In this document: in pieces, positions 34,495-42,887 of the stretch
How the letters are laid out: every line of letters begins with the position of its first letter
Numbering within the stretch: position 1 is the stretch's first letter
From: Polyangiaceae bacterium
GTDB lineage: Bacteria > Myxococcota_A > Polyangia > Polyangiales > Polyangiaceae
NCBI GenBank assembly: GCA_016933275.1
Contig: JAFGBI010000199.1
Span: forward strand, 1 to 64,000
Direction: 5' to 3'
Length of the DNA stretch: 64,000 bases
Position numbers and translations under genes: made by a program
The notes under the pieces: model-generated
Databases searched by the model: none
Told to the model about the DNA's origin: nothing
The model's input: the letters and a program-made list of their open reading frames with translations, nothing else

Positions 34495-34510
34495 GGCAAG
34501 CGCGCTTGCC
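34495..34510. promoter_or_regulatory. Perfect 16-bp palindrome near the predicted transcription start
   Basis: GGCAAGCGCGCTTGCC is fully self-complementary with no spacer. Its place at about the +1 position of the candidate promoter makes it a plausible operator for a dimeric repressor or other regulator. The protein that binds it is unknown. A cruciform or short terminator hairpin is less likely because no T run follows. Confidence 0.5.
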
Positions 34511-34619
34511 TCGGGTCGAGACCGAGGCTGGCGAAGGTTCGAATCGCCTGCGATCCTGGGGTCCCCCGTGGCGCGTGGTACCCGGCATGGCCAATGCATC
34601 GAGCGCAGGGCGGTTGCTC

Positions 34620-35168
34620 ATGGATCGTCACCCATCCGGCTCGCGAGGCTTCACCTTGGTCGAGCTCATGATCGTGGTGGCGATCATCGCCGTGCTCGCC
34701 GCCATCGGAACGTATGGAGTGCAGGCCTACATCCGCCACTCCCGGACCTCCGAGGCCTACCACATGATCACCTCCATCAAGGCGGGCGAAGAGGCGTATC
34801 GCGACGAGACCTTCGCCTACCTCGACGTATCCACGACCTACGACAACCGCGCGCCCGCGGCGCCGGGCCCGGGCAAGCGGGGCTTCGCCTACGGGGTGGC
34901 GAGCAGCACGTTGCTGCAGAACTTCGCGGCCATCGGGGTCCAACCGAGCAGCCCCGTGGTCTTCTCTTATTCGGTGGTGGCGGGCGCCCCCGGCGCCGCT
35001 CCCGCTGCCCCGCATCCCGACAACGACTATAACTGGGTGGGCCAACCTGCCCCGGGACCTTGGTACGTCGTCTTGGCGGTCGGCGACCAGGACGGGGACG
35101 GAACCTACAGCTACTTCGTGGGATCGAGCTTCACGGACGAGATCTCGCGCCACGACCCACGTGAATGA
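34620..35168 (+). CDS. Type IV prepilin-like protein 2
   Basis: A 182-residue prepilin with cleavage site SRG-F and mature N-terminus FTLVELMIVVAIIAVLAAIG (Glu at +5). The leader is slightly longer (MDRHPSGSRG). The globular domain includes HSRTSEAYHMITSIKAGEEAYRDE and ends in VVLAVGDQDGDGTYSYFVGSSF, again with the DxDGDG motif; it closely parallels prepilin 1. The ATG at 34620 gives a 10-residue leader; an ATG at 34587 would give 21 residues. A hairpin follows the stop codon directly. Confidence 0.88.
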   Translation: MDRHPSGSRGFTLVELMIVVAIIAVLAAIGTYGVQAYIRHSRTSEAYHMITSIKAGEEAYRDETFAYLDVSTTYDNRAPAAPGPGKRGFAYGVASSTLLQNFAAIGVQPSSPVVFSYSVVAGAPGAAPAAPHPDNDYNWVGQPAPGPWYVVLAVGDQDGDGTYSYFVGSSFTDEISRHDPRE

Positions 35169-35184
35169 GCCCCGTTGCCGGGGC
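35169..35184 (+). terminator. Hairpin directly after the prepilin 2 stop
   Basis: GCCCCG TTGC CGGGGC forms a 6-bp G+C stem with a TTGC loop starting at the first base after the stop codon. No T run follows, so it is not a classic intrinsic terminator. It may protect the 3' end of the prepilin mRNA or limit read-through into the pilA-like gene. Confidence 0.4.
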
Positions 35185-35310
35185 GAAGAACGATGAGAGC
35201 TCACCGCGGCGCGGTCCCCCGTGCCCCGGCTCTGATGGCGGCAGGACCGGTGGGGCCTGTCGTCGAGAAGACCCACCGAGTCTAGAACCAAGAACAGGGA
35301 GACATCAAGA

Positions 35311-35910
35311 ATGGCAATCAGAAGGACCTTGCGACGAGGCTTTACCCTCGTCGAGCTCATGATCGTCGTGGCCATCATCGGCGTGCTCGCGGCGCTCGCC
35401 ATCTACGGGGTGCGGCAGTACCTCTTCAACGCCAAGACCGCCGAGGCCAAGGAAGGCCTCGGGCGCATGTCCAAGGACGCCGCGGCCGCCTTCAACAGCG
35501 AAGGGATGCCGGGGGCCGTGGTGGCGCTCACCAAGACGGCCACGAGGTCGGCCCGCATCTGCATGGGCACTACCACGGTTATCCCAACCTCAAACCAGAT
35601 CGCTGGCAAGAAGTATCAGTCGTCCCCCACCGACTGGACCACCGTTGGCGACAAGGACACTGGCTTCCAGTGCCTTGGCTTCATGATGAACGATCCGCAG
35701 TACTATCAGTACGGCTACACCTCGACTTGCGCGACCGTCAGCGCCTGTGGCGCAGCGGACGCCGCGTTCACCACCCTCGCGCGGGGCGATCTGGACGGCG
35801 ACGCCACGCTGTCTACCTTCAACATGCTGGGGCAGATCCAGGCCGCTACCAGCGGCGAGCTCGTGTGCACGGTGGCCCCGAACTTCTTGGAGACCGATCG
35901 CCTCGAGTAG
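35311..35910 (+). CDS. Type IV pilin PilA-like (probable major pilin)
   Basis: A 199-residue prepilin with leader MAIRRTLRRG and mature N-terminus FTLVELMIVVAIIGVLAALA (Glu at +5). The sequence after the helix (YLFNAKTAEAKEGLGRMSKD) is the typical alpha-1 C-terminal part. Four to five Cys are present, including CATVSAC and a Cys in ELVCTVAPNF, so a C-terminal disulfide loop is likely. TLARGDLDGDATLSTF holds a DxDGD motif, with Ala where the others have Gly. A strong AGGGAGA ribosome-binding site (35296-35302) precedes ATG 35311, the best in the cluster, consistent with high expression. Major-pilin status is inferred. Confidence 0.88.
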   Translation: MAIRRTLRRGFTLVELMIVVAIIGVLAALAIYGVRQYLFNAKTAEAKEGLGRMSKDAAAAFNSEGMPGAVVALTKTATRSARICMGTTTVIPTSNQIAGKKYQSSPTDWTTVGDKDTGFQCLGFMMNDPQYYQYGYTSTCATVSACGAADAAFTTLARGDLDGDATLSTFNMLGQIQAATSGELVCTVAPNFLETDRLE

Positions 35911-35940
35911 CTGGCAGCCTCCAGACCTGGGCGGTCCTGG

Positions 35941-35956
35941 GACGCCGGGGGGCGTC
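35941..35956 (+). terminator. Short G+C hairpin downstream of the pilA-like gene
   Basis: GACGCC GGGG GGCGTC, a 6-bp stem with a four-G loop, lies 30 nt after the pilA-like stop. There is no following T run. It could attenuate transcription so that the next prepilin and the TPR-like gene are made in lower amounts. Confidence 0.35.
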
Positions 35957-36050
35957 GGCGCGGCGCGGGCAGGGACTTCGGTTCCTCTCCGCGCCGCACG
36001 CGCGTGCGCGATGGTTCTCGGCCGTCCCGTTCAGTGGTACGGTCTGCGTC

Positions 36051-36536
36051 GTGCGCGCCTTCACCCCGGTCGAGGCGGCCCTGGCGGTCGCCATCGGTGG
36101 CTCCGTGCTCGCCACGATGCTGCCGGCGTTTCTCGGCAACCTCCATGCGTCCCAGCTCGTCGAGGCGATGTCCGGTCTCGAGCAGATTGCGAGCCGGGCC
36201 TGCGCCCTCGCCGCCGGCCGTCCGGTGACCGAGGCCTTCCCGCCCTCGGTGGAGCTTACCCCCGCCAAGGTGCCGCGGGGCGAGCGCGTGCTCGACCCTC
36301 CGGGCACCTGGAGCCACCCGACCTGGCAGGAGCTTGGCTTCGCGCAGGCCTCACCGCATGCCTTCTCCTTTGGGTTTACGAGCGACCGCGGGGCCACGCT
36401 CGCCACCTTCCGGGCCTACGCCCACGGGGACCTCGATGGGGACGGGAACCTTAGCACCTTCTCCATCGTCGGGGCGTCTCCGGAGGGGGGGGCGCCGATC
36501 GTCGAGCCCCTGGGTATGCACCGGGAGGTCGAATGA
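36051..36536 (+). CDS. Type IV prepilin-like protein with unusual leader (GTG start, Ala at -1)
   Basis: A 161-residue product starting at GTG, with a leader of only three residues (M-R-A) before the mature sequence FTPVEAALAVAIGGSVLATM. Glu is at +5, but the usual Gly at -1 is Ala and the +3 position is Pro. Whether this leader is functional is uncertain; an upstream GTG is possible. The globular part carries AYAHGDLDGDGNLSTFSIVG, nearly the same DxDGDG segment as in PilA. The stop overlaps the next ATG as ATGA. It is probably a minor pilin or pseudopilin. Confidence 0.72.
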   Translation: MRAFTPVEAALAVAIGGSVLATMLPAFLGNLHASQLVEAMSGLEQIASRACALAAGRPVTEAFPPSVELTPAKVPRGERVLDPPGTWSHPTWQELGFAQASPHAFSFGFTSDRGATLATFRAYAHGDLDGDGNLSTFSIVGASPEGGAPIVEPLGMHREVE

Positions 36537-37453
36537 GACGGCCGGTGCCCTGGGGCACGGTGGCCGGCCTGGCCGTGATGGCCGCGGGTGCGATCGGCAT
36601 CGGGGAGGCGCGGGCGCTGGTTGCCGCCTACCACGGCGCGCTCCGGGAGGTGAGCGACGTCTATGCCCTGCCGAGCCCCGAGCAGACGGTGGCGGTGAGC
36701 CTCGGCCATCGGGCGGCGTTGGCCGATCTGATCTACGTGAGTACCCTCGTCTCCTATGGGATCCACGGGCAGGAGCGGCGGCGGTTCGAGTTCGCGAGCA
36801 ACTACCTCGAGACGGTCATCGCGCTCGATCCAACCCTCCGCGACGCCTATTTTTTTGCCGACACCATCCTCACGCTCCAGAGCGTGCGGTCGCCGGTCGA
36901 AGAGTACCACAAGGCGCGAGCGATCCAGGCGCGCGGCCTCGAAGAGTTCCCGTACGACGCGGAGCTCTGGCTCACGGCCGGACAATTCCTCGCCTTCCTC
37001 GCGCCAGGGGCGTTCGAGGATCCCCAGGTACAGAAGGAATGGCGGGTGGCGGGCGCGCGGCTCATGGTGCGCGGCTGCACCCTCGCGGCGGACGATCCCA
37101 TGCTCGGCAAGAAATGCTTCGGTGCCGGGCAGACCCTGACCCGGGCGGGCGAGCGCGAGGCGACCATCCATCTGATGGAGCGGCTCATCTCCTTGTCTGA
37201 CGACCCGGACATCCGAGCGCGAGCGCGCCGCGCCCTGGAGTACGAGCTCGGCCAGAAGCTCGCGGCGGTCCTCGCCGACCGCCGGCAGCGGTTCGACGCC
37301 GAACAAGCCGCGGATCTGCCGTTCGCCACCGGGGACCTCTATCTGCTGATCGGACCGGCGACGGATCCGGCGCACTGCGCCGGCGGGAGCGCGGCCCTCG
37401 GCTGTGCCACGACCTGGCGCGCTTGGGTCGACCGTCTCGGCGAAGCCTTGTAG
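36533..37453 (+). CDS. TPR-like helical protein translationally coupled to the last prepilin
   Basis: A 306-residue protein with an N-terminal signal or anchor (WGTVAGLAVMAAGAIGIGEA) and a helical, TPR-like body: ASNYLETVIALDPTLRDAYFFADTI, HKARAIQARGLEEFPYDAELWL, GEREATIHLMERLISLSDD. The C-terminal end has a Cys-rich loop (CAGGSAALGC). I recognise no named family. The ATG overlaps the prepilin stop (ATGA), so the two are made together; it may act in pilus assembly or stability at the inner membrane, which is inferred from position. Confidence 0.75.
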   Translation: MRRPVPWGTVAGLAVMAAGAIGIGEARALVAAYHGALREVSDVYALPSPEQTVAVSLGHRAALADLIYVSTLVSYGIHGQERRRFEFASNYLETVIALDPTLRDAYFFADTILTLQSVRSPVEEYHKARAIQARGLEEFPYDAELWLTAGQFLAFLAPGAFEDPQVQKEWRVAGARLMVRGCTLAADDPMLGKKCFGAGQTLTRAGEREATIHLMERLISLSDDPDIRARARRALEYELGQKLAAVLADRRQRFDAEQAADLPFATGDLYLLIGPATDPAHCAGGSAALGCATTWRAWVDRLGEAL

Positions 37454-37629
37454 GCTAGCTCCTTCGGCTCATCCTGGACTTCTCGCCGACGACGGACGAC
37501 CTGCCGGGATTCGAAGCAGATTTCGAGCCCTATCCGCGTTCGGCGCGCGCAGAGCCGGAGTGGAGCGAGCGCAGCCTGCTGCACGAGTCCACGGAGGACC
37601 ACGGCCCGAGCCCGGCGAGGGAGCGCCGG

Positions 37630-37775
37630 AGGCACAGTGCACTGGCCGCGCTGGAAACGCGTCCGTGGGAGGCGAGGACGCGTTTCCAGCGCGGCCTCTG
37701 GAGAGATCTGCGGCCGGTTCGGTGCTCTAGGTCATTGATTGGACGCAGCAATCAACCTGATTTTTGCTGCTCCAG
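37630..37775 (+). repeat. CTAG-modular intergenic element, copy C (decayed left end)
   Basis: The 21-nt arms are 37644-37664 and 37676-37696, here a perfect inverted repeat with an 11-nt spacer. They read GGCCGCGCTGG... where other copies have GGCAGCGCTG..., and the opposite arm changes to match. The tail stem is GCAGCAATCA (37745-37754) against a copy with three extra T. The internal CTAG survives; the right end has become CCAG. It lies between convergent genes, its tail 22 nt from the PEGA gene 3' end. The rest of 37454-37797 shows no gene. Confidence 0.88.
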
Positions 37776-37797
37776 AGCAGAGGCGCGAAATCCAGAC

Positions 37798-39792
37798 TCA
37801 TGGGAAGCGCACCGCCGCGACGGCAGTGCCGCCGGCCTTGACCGTCACGCTCTGCATCTTGCGGCCGTACTCCGGGTGGACGAACACCACCGTGTGCGTA
37901 CCAGCGGGACCGGTCCAGCGGGCAGGGGTCTTGCCCACCGGGCGTCCATCCACGAGGACGTTCGACGCTGGGATCGAGTTGATGCTGATCACGCCCGTTC
38001 CCCCAGCGGTGGCGGTGGCGGTCGGGCGCGTGGCAACCGGGGGCGGAGTCGGTCGGGGGCGGGTGTCGCGGACCGCCGGTGGCGGGGTTGGCGTCTCCGC
38101 GCTGTCGGCCTGAGTGAGGACGATCTCGAAGGTCTTCTCCGCGACCCCATCGTCGAAGGTGATGTCACGAACGTAGTCCTGGAATCCGGTCTTGGTGGCG
38201 ACCACCTGGTAGGGCTTCTCGGGGGTGATCTCGATGGAAATCGGGAGCCGCGGCAACGGACGGCGTTCGTTCCCGCTGACGAGCAGGACTCGGGCCCCCT
38301 CGGCGTTCAGGCCCGGCTTGATCTTCGCCAGGCCCTTGACGACCTTGAGCGTCGGTTCGAGGGCGAGGACCTCATCCTTGGCCACCGTGACCTTCTTCTC
38401 CCACGGCTCGTAGCGGCCCCGCTCGTCGGAGATCCGGACGAGCACCTCGCCCGGCGTCATGTCGTCCATCGTCACGGGCAAAGGTCCTCGGTCCTTGCCG
38501 TCGACGTTGAGTCGGAGTCCGGTGCCGCGAGCAGTGATCCGGAGTCCGGTGCCGCGGGTCGGTTTGGCGAAGAGGATCTTGTGCGGGTCGTTCTCCCCTG
38601 CCTTGAGCCTGAGCGGCTCGGCCGCCGGAGAGTCGTACCCTGCGGCGGAGGCCTTGACGACGTAGAGGCCAGGGGCAAGGTCCGACAGCGTGCAGGGCGA
38701 GCGATCGCAGCGCTTCACCACGGCGCCATCCGCGTCTTCGACCACGACCTCCATCGCGTCGATCGCCGTGTTGTTCGGTCCGGCGGCGGTGATGAGCAGG
38801 GAGGCCTTGTCGAACGGCCGGTAGACGAAGACGACGATGGCCGCGATCGCCGCCACGGTGACGAACGCGGCGAGGAGAATGGGCCAGCGCGCGCCGGAGG
38901 GAGCGCGGTCGGGCGTGACGATCACCCTTGCCGTGGTGCCGCGGGTCCCCGATCGGGGCATCGCCGCGGCGGCGCCGCCCGAAGCACTCGCAATGGCCCC
39001 CGCTGCACCCAATCGATGCGAGCCCTGAGGGGGTGGAGCGCCCGCGGCGGGCGGTGGAGCGCCCGCCGCGGGCGGTGGAGCGCTGCGCAAGAGCGCACGG
39101 GCAGCGTCCTCGGGCCCGCCCTTCTCGTACACGCTCGTCTTCTCGTCGTCGTCATCCCAATCCATCTCCATCGGACCGGAGGCAGGGGCGGGCGCTGCGC
39201 GGCCAGGGGGAGGGGGTGGGGGAGGCAAGGAGCCGATCGGCTTGGCGCCTGGCGGTTGGGGACCGGTGGACCCCTGCCATGGGGGCAAGGGGGCCGGCGA
39301 GAGGCCCAAGCTGGTTGGTCCGTGCCCTGGTGGCGGGGGTAGGGCCGGCGCAGGTGACAGGCTGACCGGTGGCGGAGGTGGAGGCGGCAGGCTGACCGGT
39401 TGACCCGGTGGGGGGATGGCGATCGCCTGCGACTTCTGGGTGGTGGAGCCGGGATGGGGCGGGGGTGAGGGGATCGCTGGCAGCGAGGTCGTCGAGCCAG
39501 GCGGTGGCGGGGGTGGCGAGGAGAAGAACGGACCCGGCGGTGGCGGTGGCGGGGCAGAGGTGCGTGGGACGGGCATCGGCGGCGGCGGCGGCAAGGGCAT
39601 CGAGCCCGACAGCGACACCGGTGCACGGCTCCCTGGCGGCACGCTGGGAGGCAGCGGCGCCACCCCCGGCAGGGTCTTTTGGCCGGAGGGGGGGAGGGGT
39701 GCAATCGGCGATCGTGCCGGCGGGGGAGCGGGAGCCGCGCCCCCATGCAACCCGTCGAAGACGTCGAGATCCGATCCGCCCTTGTGGCTCAT
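37798..39792 (-). CDS. PEGA-domain membrane protein with a Pro-rich cytoplasmic part
   Basis: A 664-residue protein. Residues 1 to about 230 are strongly Pro-rich and probably disordered. An acidic patch (MDWDDDDEKTSVYEKGG) follows, then repeats of PPPAAGA. A single transmembrane helix occurs at about 302-322 (WPILLAAFVTVAAIAAIVVF). The periplasmic part has Ig/PEGA-like beta segments (TLSDLAPGLYVVKASAAGYDS; GLRLNVDGKDRGPLPVT), a second Pro/Thr linker and a C-terminal PEGA domain (ISINSIPASNVLVDGRPVG). PEGA domains are common in myxobacterial envelope proteins. The function is unknown; the disordered cytoplasmic tail suggests scaffold or signalling use. Confidence 0.82.
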   Translation of the reverse strand: MSHKGGSDLDVFDGLHGGAAPAPPPARSPIAPLPPSGQKTLPGVAPLPPSVPPGSRAPVSLSGSMPLPPPPPMPVPRTSAPPPPPPGPFFSSPPPPPPGSTTSLPAIPSPPPHPGSTTQKSQAIAIPPPGQPVSLPPPPPPPVSLSPAPALPPPPGHGPTSLGLSPAPLPPWQGSTGPQPPGAKPIGSLPPPPPPPGRAAPAPASGPMEMDWDDDDEKTSVYEKGGPEDAARALLRSAPPPAAGAPPPAAGAPPPQGSHRLGAAGAIASASGGAAAAMPRSGTRGTTARVIVTPDRAPSGARWPILLAAFVTVAAIAAIVVFVYRPFDKASLLITAAGPNNTAIDAMEVVVEDADGAVVKRCDRSPCTLSDLAPGLYVVKASAAGYDSPAAEPLRLKAGENDPHKILFAKPTRGTGLRITARGTGLRLNVDGKDRGPLPVTMDDMTPGEVLVRISDERGRYEPWEKKVTVAKDEVLALEPTLKVVKGLAKIKPGLNAEGARVLLVSGNERRPLPRLPISIEITPEKPYQVVATKTGFQDYVRDITFDDGVAEKTFEIVLTQADSAETPTPPPAVRDTRPRPTPPPVATRPTATATAGGTGVISINSIPASNVLVDGRPVGKTPARWTGPAGTHTVVFVHPEYGRKMQSVTVKAGGTAVAAVRFP

Positions 39793-40014
39793 CCGCGTAG
39801 TCTCCTCATTGCGCGCGGCGCGCCACGGGGGCGCGCAACGGAAAGGGGGTCGGCAGTGGTTTGGCGTCGCGAAGTGCGTTGCCCGCTGCAGCGCAGGTCC
39901 TGCCGAAGACCCGCAGATCTGCTCCGGAAACGGAGGCCCGAGCCTACCTCCAGAGGAGGGTCTTGGCGAGTTACATCCGCACCGGTCACGGCTCTCCTGG
40001 GGAGCCTCCCCATC

Positions 40015-42693
40015 TCAACCATCGGGTTCTTTCGCAGCGGGCGCGGCAACGGGGCTGGCTTCGGCCCCCTCCCCGGCTTCGGTCAAAGGGGTGGCGGGGG
40101 ACGGACCTCCGGCCCTGTTCTTCTTGAAGTAGCGCACCCGCTTGGCCTGTAGCTTGAACCAGATGTCGGGATGGACGACCGGAGTCTCGGTGAAGATACG
40201 GCGTGCTCCAGGGGCCTCGGCACGGATCAGCAGCACGCTCTTGCGAGGCACGGCGACGGGGTGGTCCCCGATGTCGCGGGTGCCACCGATCGCGGCCCCG
40301 AGGACGCGGCCGAGCAGGACGATGTCGCGGCAGCCCAGGCGACCGAGCAAACCCGAGAGCATGACCCGGTCCGCGGTGTTGCCGGATCCGGTCGCCACCT
40401 CTGCATAGACGAGCATGCCCCCGGCGTCGATCCCGACCGCCCCTACCGGCGGCTGGTCCACCGGGTCGGCGGGTCGCCACCCGGTCGCGATGAGCGTCGC
40501 GTCCGCGGGCCGCTCCTGGGCGATGAGGAACCTTCGGGAGACCATGTAGAGCGAGGTGGTGCTCTCCGTGGATGGCGGGCGCTCGGGGACCGCGAGCACC
40601 AGCGCGTCGCGCGCGTCGGCTCCCTCCGCGACCTTCACCATGCGTGGGTCGACCTTGAGGAGGCGCACCTTCGTCTCGGGTCGAGCGCTGTCCGCGTGGA
40701 CCCACGCCGTGGCGATGGCGTAGGGCCAGCCGTGTTGGTGGAGCCCGGCCACCCGCCACTGTCCCTCGTCGGCTTCGCTTGCTGCGAGCGCCGAGGCGAC
40801 CGGCTCGCCCGGCAGGAGGTGGCGCAAGGTGAGGTAGAAGAAGTCGCGCGACTCGCGGTTGACGTAACGCGGGAAGTTCATCAGCCCCATGTTGCGGAGC
40901 ATGCGCCGACCCCGATATCGCCAGCCCGGCATGTCGAGCACCTCACCCTCGGCCTCCCATTTCCGCTGCAGGGGACGACCGAGCGGTTGGACTTCGCTGG
41001 CGGGCCCGGCGCGATAAAACTCGAGCCCCGTGTGGCCTGCGTTCATGTCGAGGTGGATGCCATACGCGCACCGCGTTCGCTGCATGGCCTGGGCGAGGTT
41101 CTTGTCATCGGTGCTCGCCCCGTAGAAGTAGGCGATGAACCGCTCCTCGGTCATGCAGATCCCGCTCCGTGTGGTGCGCGACTCCTCCGTCCAGCCCTCG
41201 GGCACCCCGCCCCACCAGTTGCGCTGGTAGGGGTTCACCTTCCCGTCCATCACGAGCGGGGTCATGTTCTGGCGATAGGAGACGACGTGCGCGGGGATCG
41301 TGTCCTCACGCGGCCAGGTGCCGAACGCGTTCGAGCCGTCGTCGAGCAGAGCCACCGTCGCCGCGAACGGCTTCGGAGGCAGGTACATGACGCCGTCGGC
41401 CATCATTCCGTACTCGCCGTGCTCGGCTTGGAACCCGCCGTTCAAGCCCGCGAGCAACCTTCCCATCACCTCGGGCTTCCGAGGCACCAGACCGGGGCCC
41501 GTGGCGCCGGTGGCGCTCTTCGGCTCCACCGTGCCGCTCATCGTGTGAAGCTCGACCTGACGGGGATCCCAGACCGTAACCCAGATCTGATCGTACTGGC
41601 GCTTTCGGTCGACGCGAATGAAGGTGGTCGCGAAGGGCGCGGGCGCGCCTGGGTTCGTGCGCACGAAGGGGTCGCTGTCGAGGAGGCGCCACTTCCCTTC
41701 GCCATCGAGCGGCTTGGACATGACAAGCTCGAGGGGTCGCGGCGGCCAGCCTGTTTCCGGGTCCGTCGTGTCTGCCACCTTCACCTCGAGCAGGTCGCCG
41801 AGTTCGTCCTTCACCTCGGCGCTCCCGTCGTCACCCGTCACCGAGCCGCGGAAGCTATCCACGCGATCGAGGGCGGCGAACGCGATCGCCTTCAAGGCCT
41901 GCATCCGGTTGCTGCCGAACCAAGGGAGCGCCCGGATACGGTCCACCGCCCAGGTCACGAGATTGCCGGGCCGGGCCAGGTGGTGTTCCTGCTCCTGCAC
42001 GAAACCCGCACCCTCCACGATCGAGGCGGCATCGGCCATCGACACCCGGATCCTGCGGTCGTCGGCCACGATCCAGAACTCCGTGGGGGTGAGGGCGAGG
42101 GAAACCTTGGACGCCGCCGGGTCGAGCTTGAACGTGCGGCGCGCGATCCCGGTGCGCTGGCCCATCTCCTGCAGGTTGGTGAGCTCTTGCTGCCACCGCT
42201 GGACCGGGGAAAACTCATGAAGCTCATCCATCTCGGTGGCGAACGGACCGCGGAGGTCAGCGAGCTCGACGCTGAAGGTCCGATCGTCGCCGATCACCCA
42301 TGCGATCCGGTGCTCCCCGACGACTAGGCCCCGCTCGTCGACGGCCGAGGTGTCGGTGAGGTTGTGGCGGGCTACGACCCGCCGCAGGCGCCCTTCGGGA
42401 GAGAGCTCCGTGTGCACGATGAAGATGTCGGCTGGCTCGCCCTGGCGGTGGGCACGGATGACAGCGCGCGGCCGCGCGACCAGAGCCCCCAAGAGGCCTG
42501 GGGCCGGGTCGATGAGGTGCACCTCTTCGGGCACCACGGTGAGCCCCTCGCTCTTCAGCGCTTCGGCCACGGCCAGGGCGAGGTCGGGACTGAGCCCCGC
42601 GGTGCTCGGCGCATCGGGACCGACCGCGAACGCCAGCGCCACCAGCCACGGGAGCGGGGCGAGGGCAGTGAGGGGGTGACGGACGAGGACCAT
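40015..42693 (-). CDS. Large exported protein with a phosphodiester-glycosidase-like segment
   Basis: An 892-residue protein with a signal peptide (LTALAPLPWLVALAFAV). The middle region LLAGLNGGFQAEHGEYGMM followed by DGVMYLPP resembles the NAGPA-type phosphodiester glycosidase core (xxNGGFF...G), and RCAYGIHLDMNAGHTGLEFYR may be the later conserved Asp-containing segment. I could not place the rest, which has no membrane span. The C-terminus ends in a Lys-rich then Ala/Pro-rich tail. Confidence in the catalytic assignment is low; that it is an exported enzyme-like protein is better supported. It precedes the PEGA gene by about 220 bp on the same strand. Confidence 0.7.
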   Translation of the reverse strand: MVLVRHPLTALAPLPWLVALAFAVGPDAPSTAGLSPDLALAVAEALKSEGLTVVPEEVHLIDPAPGLLGALVARPRAVIRAHRQGEPADIFIVHTELSPEGRLRRVVARHNLTDTSAVDERGLVVGEHRIAWVIGDDRTFSVELADLRGPFATEMDELHEFSPVQRWQQELTNLQEMGQRTGIARRTFKLDPAASKVSLALTPTEFWIVADDRRIRVSMADAASIVEGAGFVQEQEHHLARPGNLVTWAVDRIRALPWFGSNRMQALKAIAFAALDRVDSFRGSVTGDDGSAEVKDELGDLLEVKVADTTDPETGWPPRPLELVMSKPLDGEGKWRLLDSDPFVRTNPGAPAPFATTFIRVDRKRQYDQIWVTVWDPRQVELHTMSGTVEPKSATGATGPGLVPRKPEVMGRLLAGLNGGFQAEHGEYGMMADGVMYLPPKPFAATVALLDDGSNAFGTWPREDTIPAHVVSYRQNMTPLVMDGKVNPYQRNWWGGVPEGWTEESRTTRSGICMTEERFIAYFYGASTDDKNLAQAMQRTRCAYGIHLDMNAGHTGLEFYRAGPASEVQPLGRPLQRKWEAEGEVLDMPGWRYRGRRMLRNMGLMNFPRYVNRESRDFFYLTLRHLLPGEPVASALAASEADEGQWRVAGLHQHGWPYAIATAWVHADSARPETKVRLLKVDPRMVKVAEGADARDALVLAVPERPPSTESTTSLYMVSRRFLIAQERPADATLIATGWRPADPVDQPPVGAVGIDAGGMLVYAEVATGSGNTADRVMLSGLLGRLGCRDIVLLGRVLGAAIGGTRDIGDHPVAVPRKSVLLIRAEAPGARRIFTETPVVHPDIWFKLQAKRVRYFKKNRAGGPSPATPLTEAGEGAEASPVAAPAAKEPDG

Positions 42694-42887
42694 CGCGGCT
42701 GTCAGAGCAAACTGCTGGCGCCGTTACCATCTTCCATCGCAGGCGGCCAAGGTCGGCGGGCATCTCCGGTTGCAGAGAAGCTGCCAACTCGGTTGGCGCT
42801 ACGGAATGCGCCAAGGTTCCGAAGGCCTTTCGAGCACCTGGGTCTGTGGGCCGATGATCCGGAATGGTTCGTGCTACCGTTCGGTCG

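Noticed and set aside
34475-34500. Sigma-54 promoter before prepilin 2 (TGGCAG ... TTTGC)
   Set aside because: The distance between GG and GC is about 15 bp instead of 10, so it does not fit; the sigma-70-like pair is a better reading.
40171-42327. Plus-strand open frame of 718 codons
   Set aside because: Antisense to the large exported protein gene; Arg/His/Gly-rich composition and no domain pattern show it is a shadow frame.
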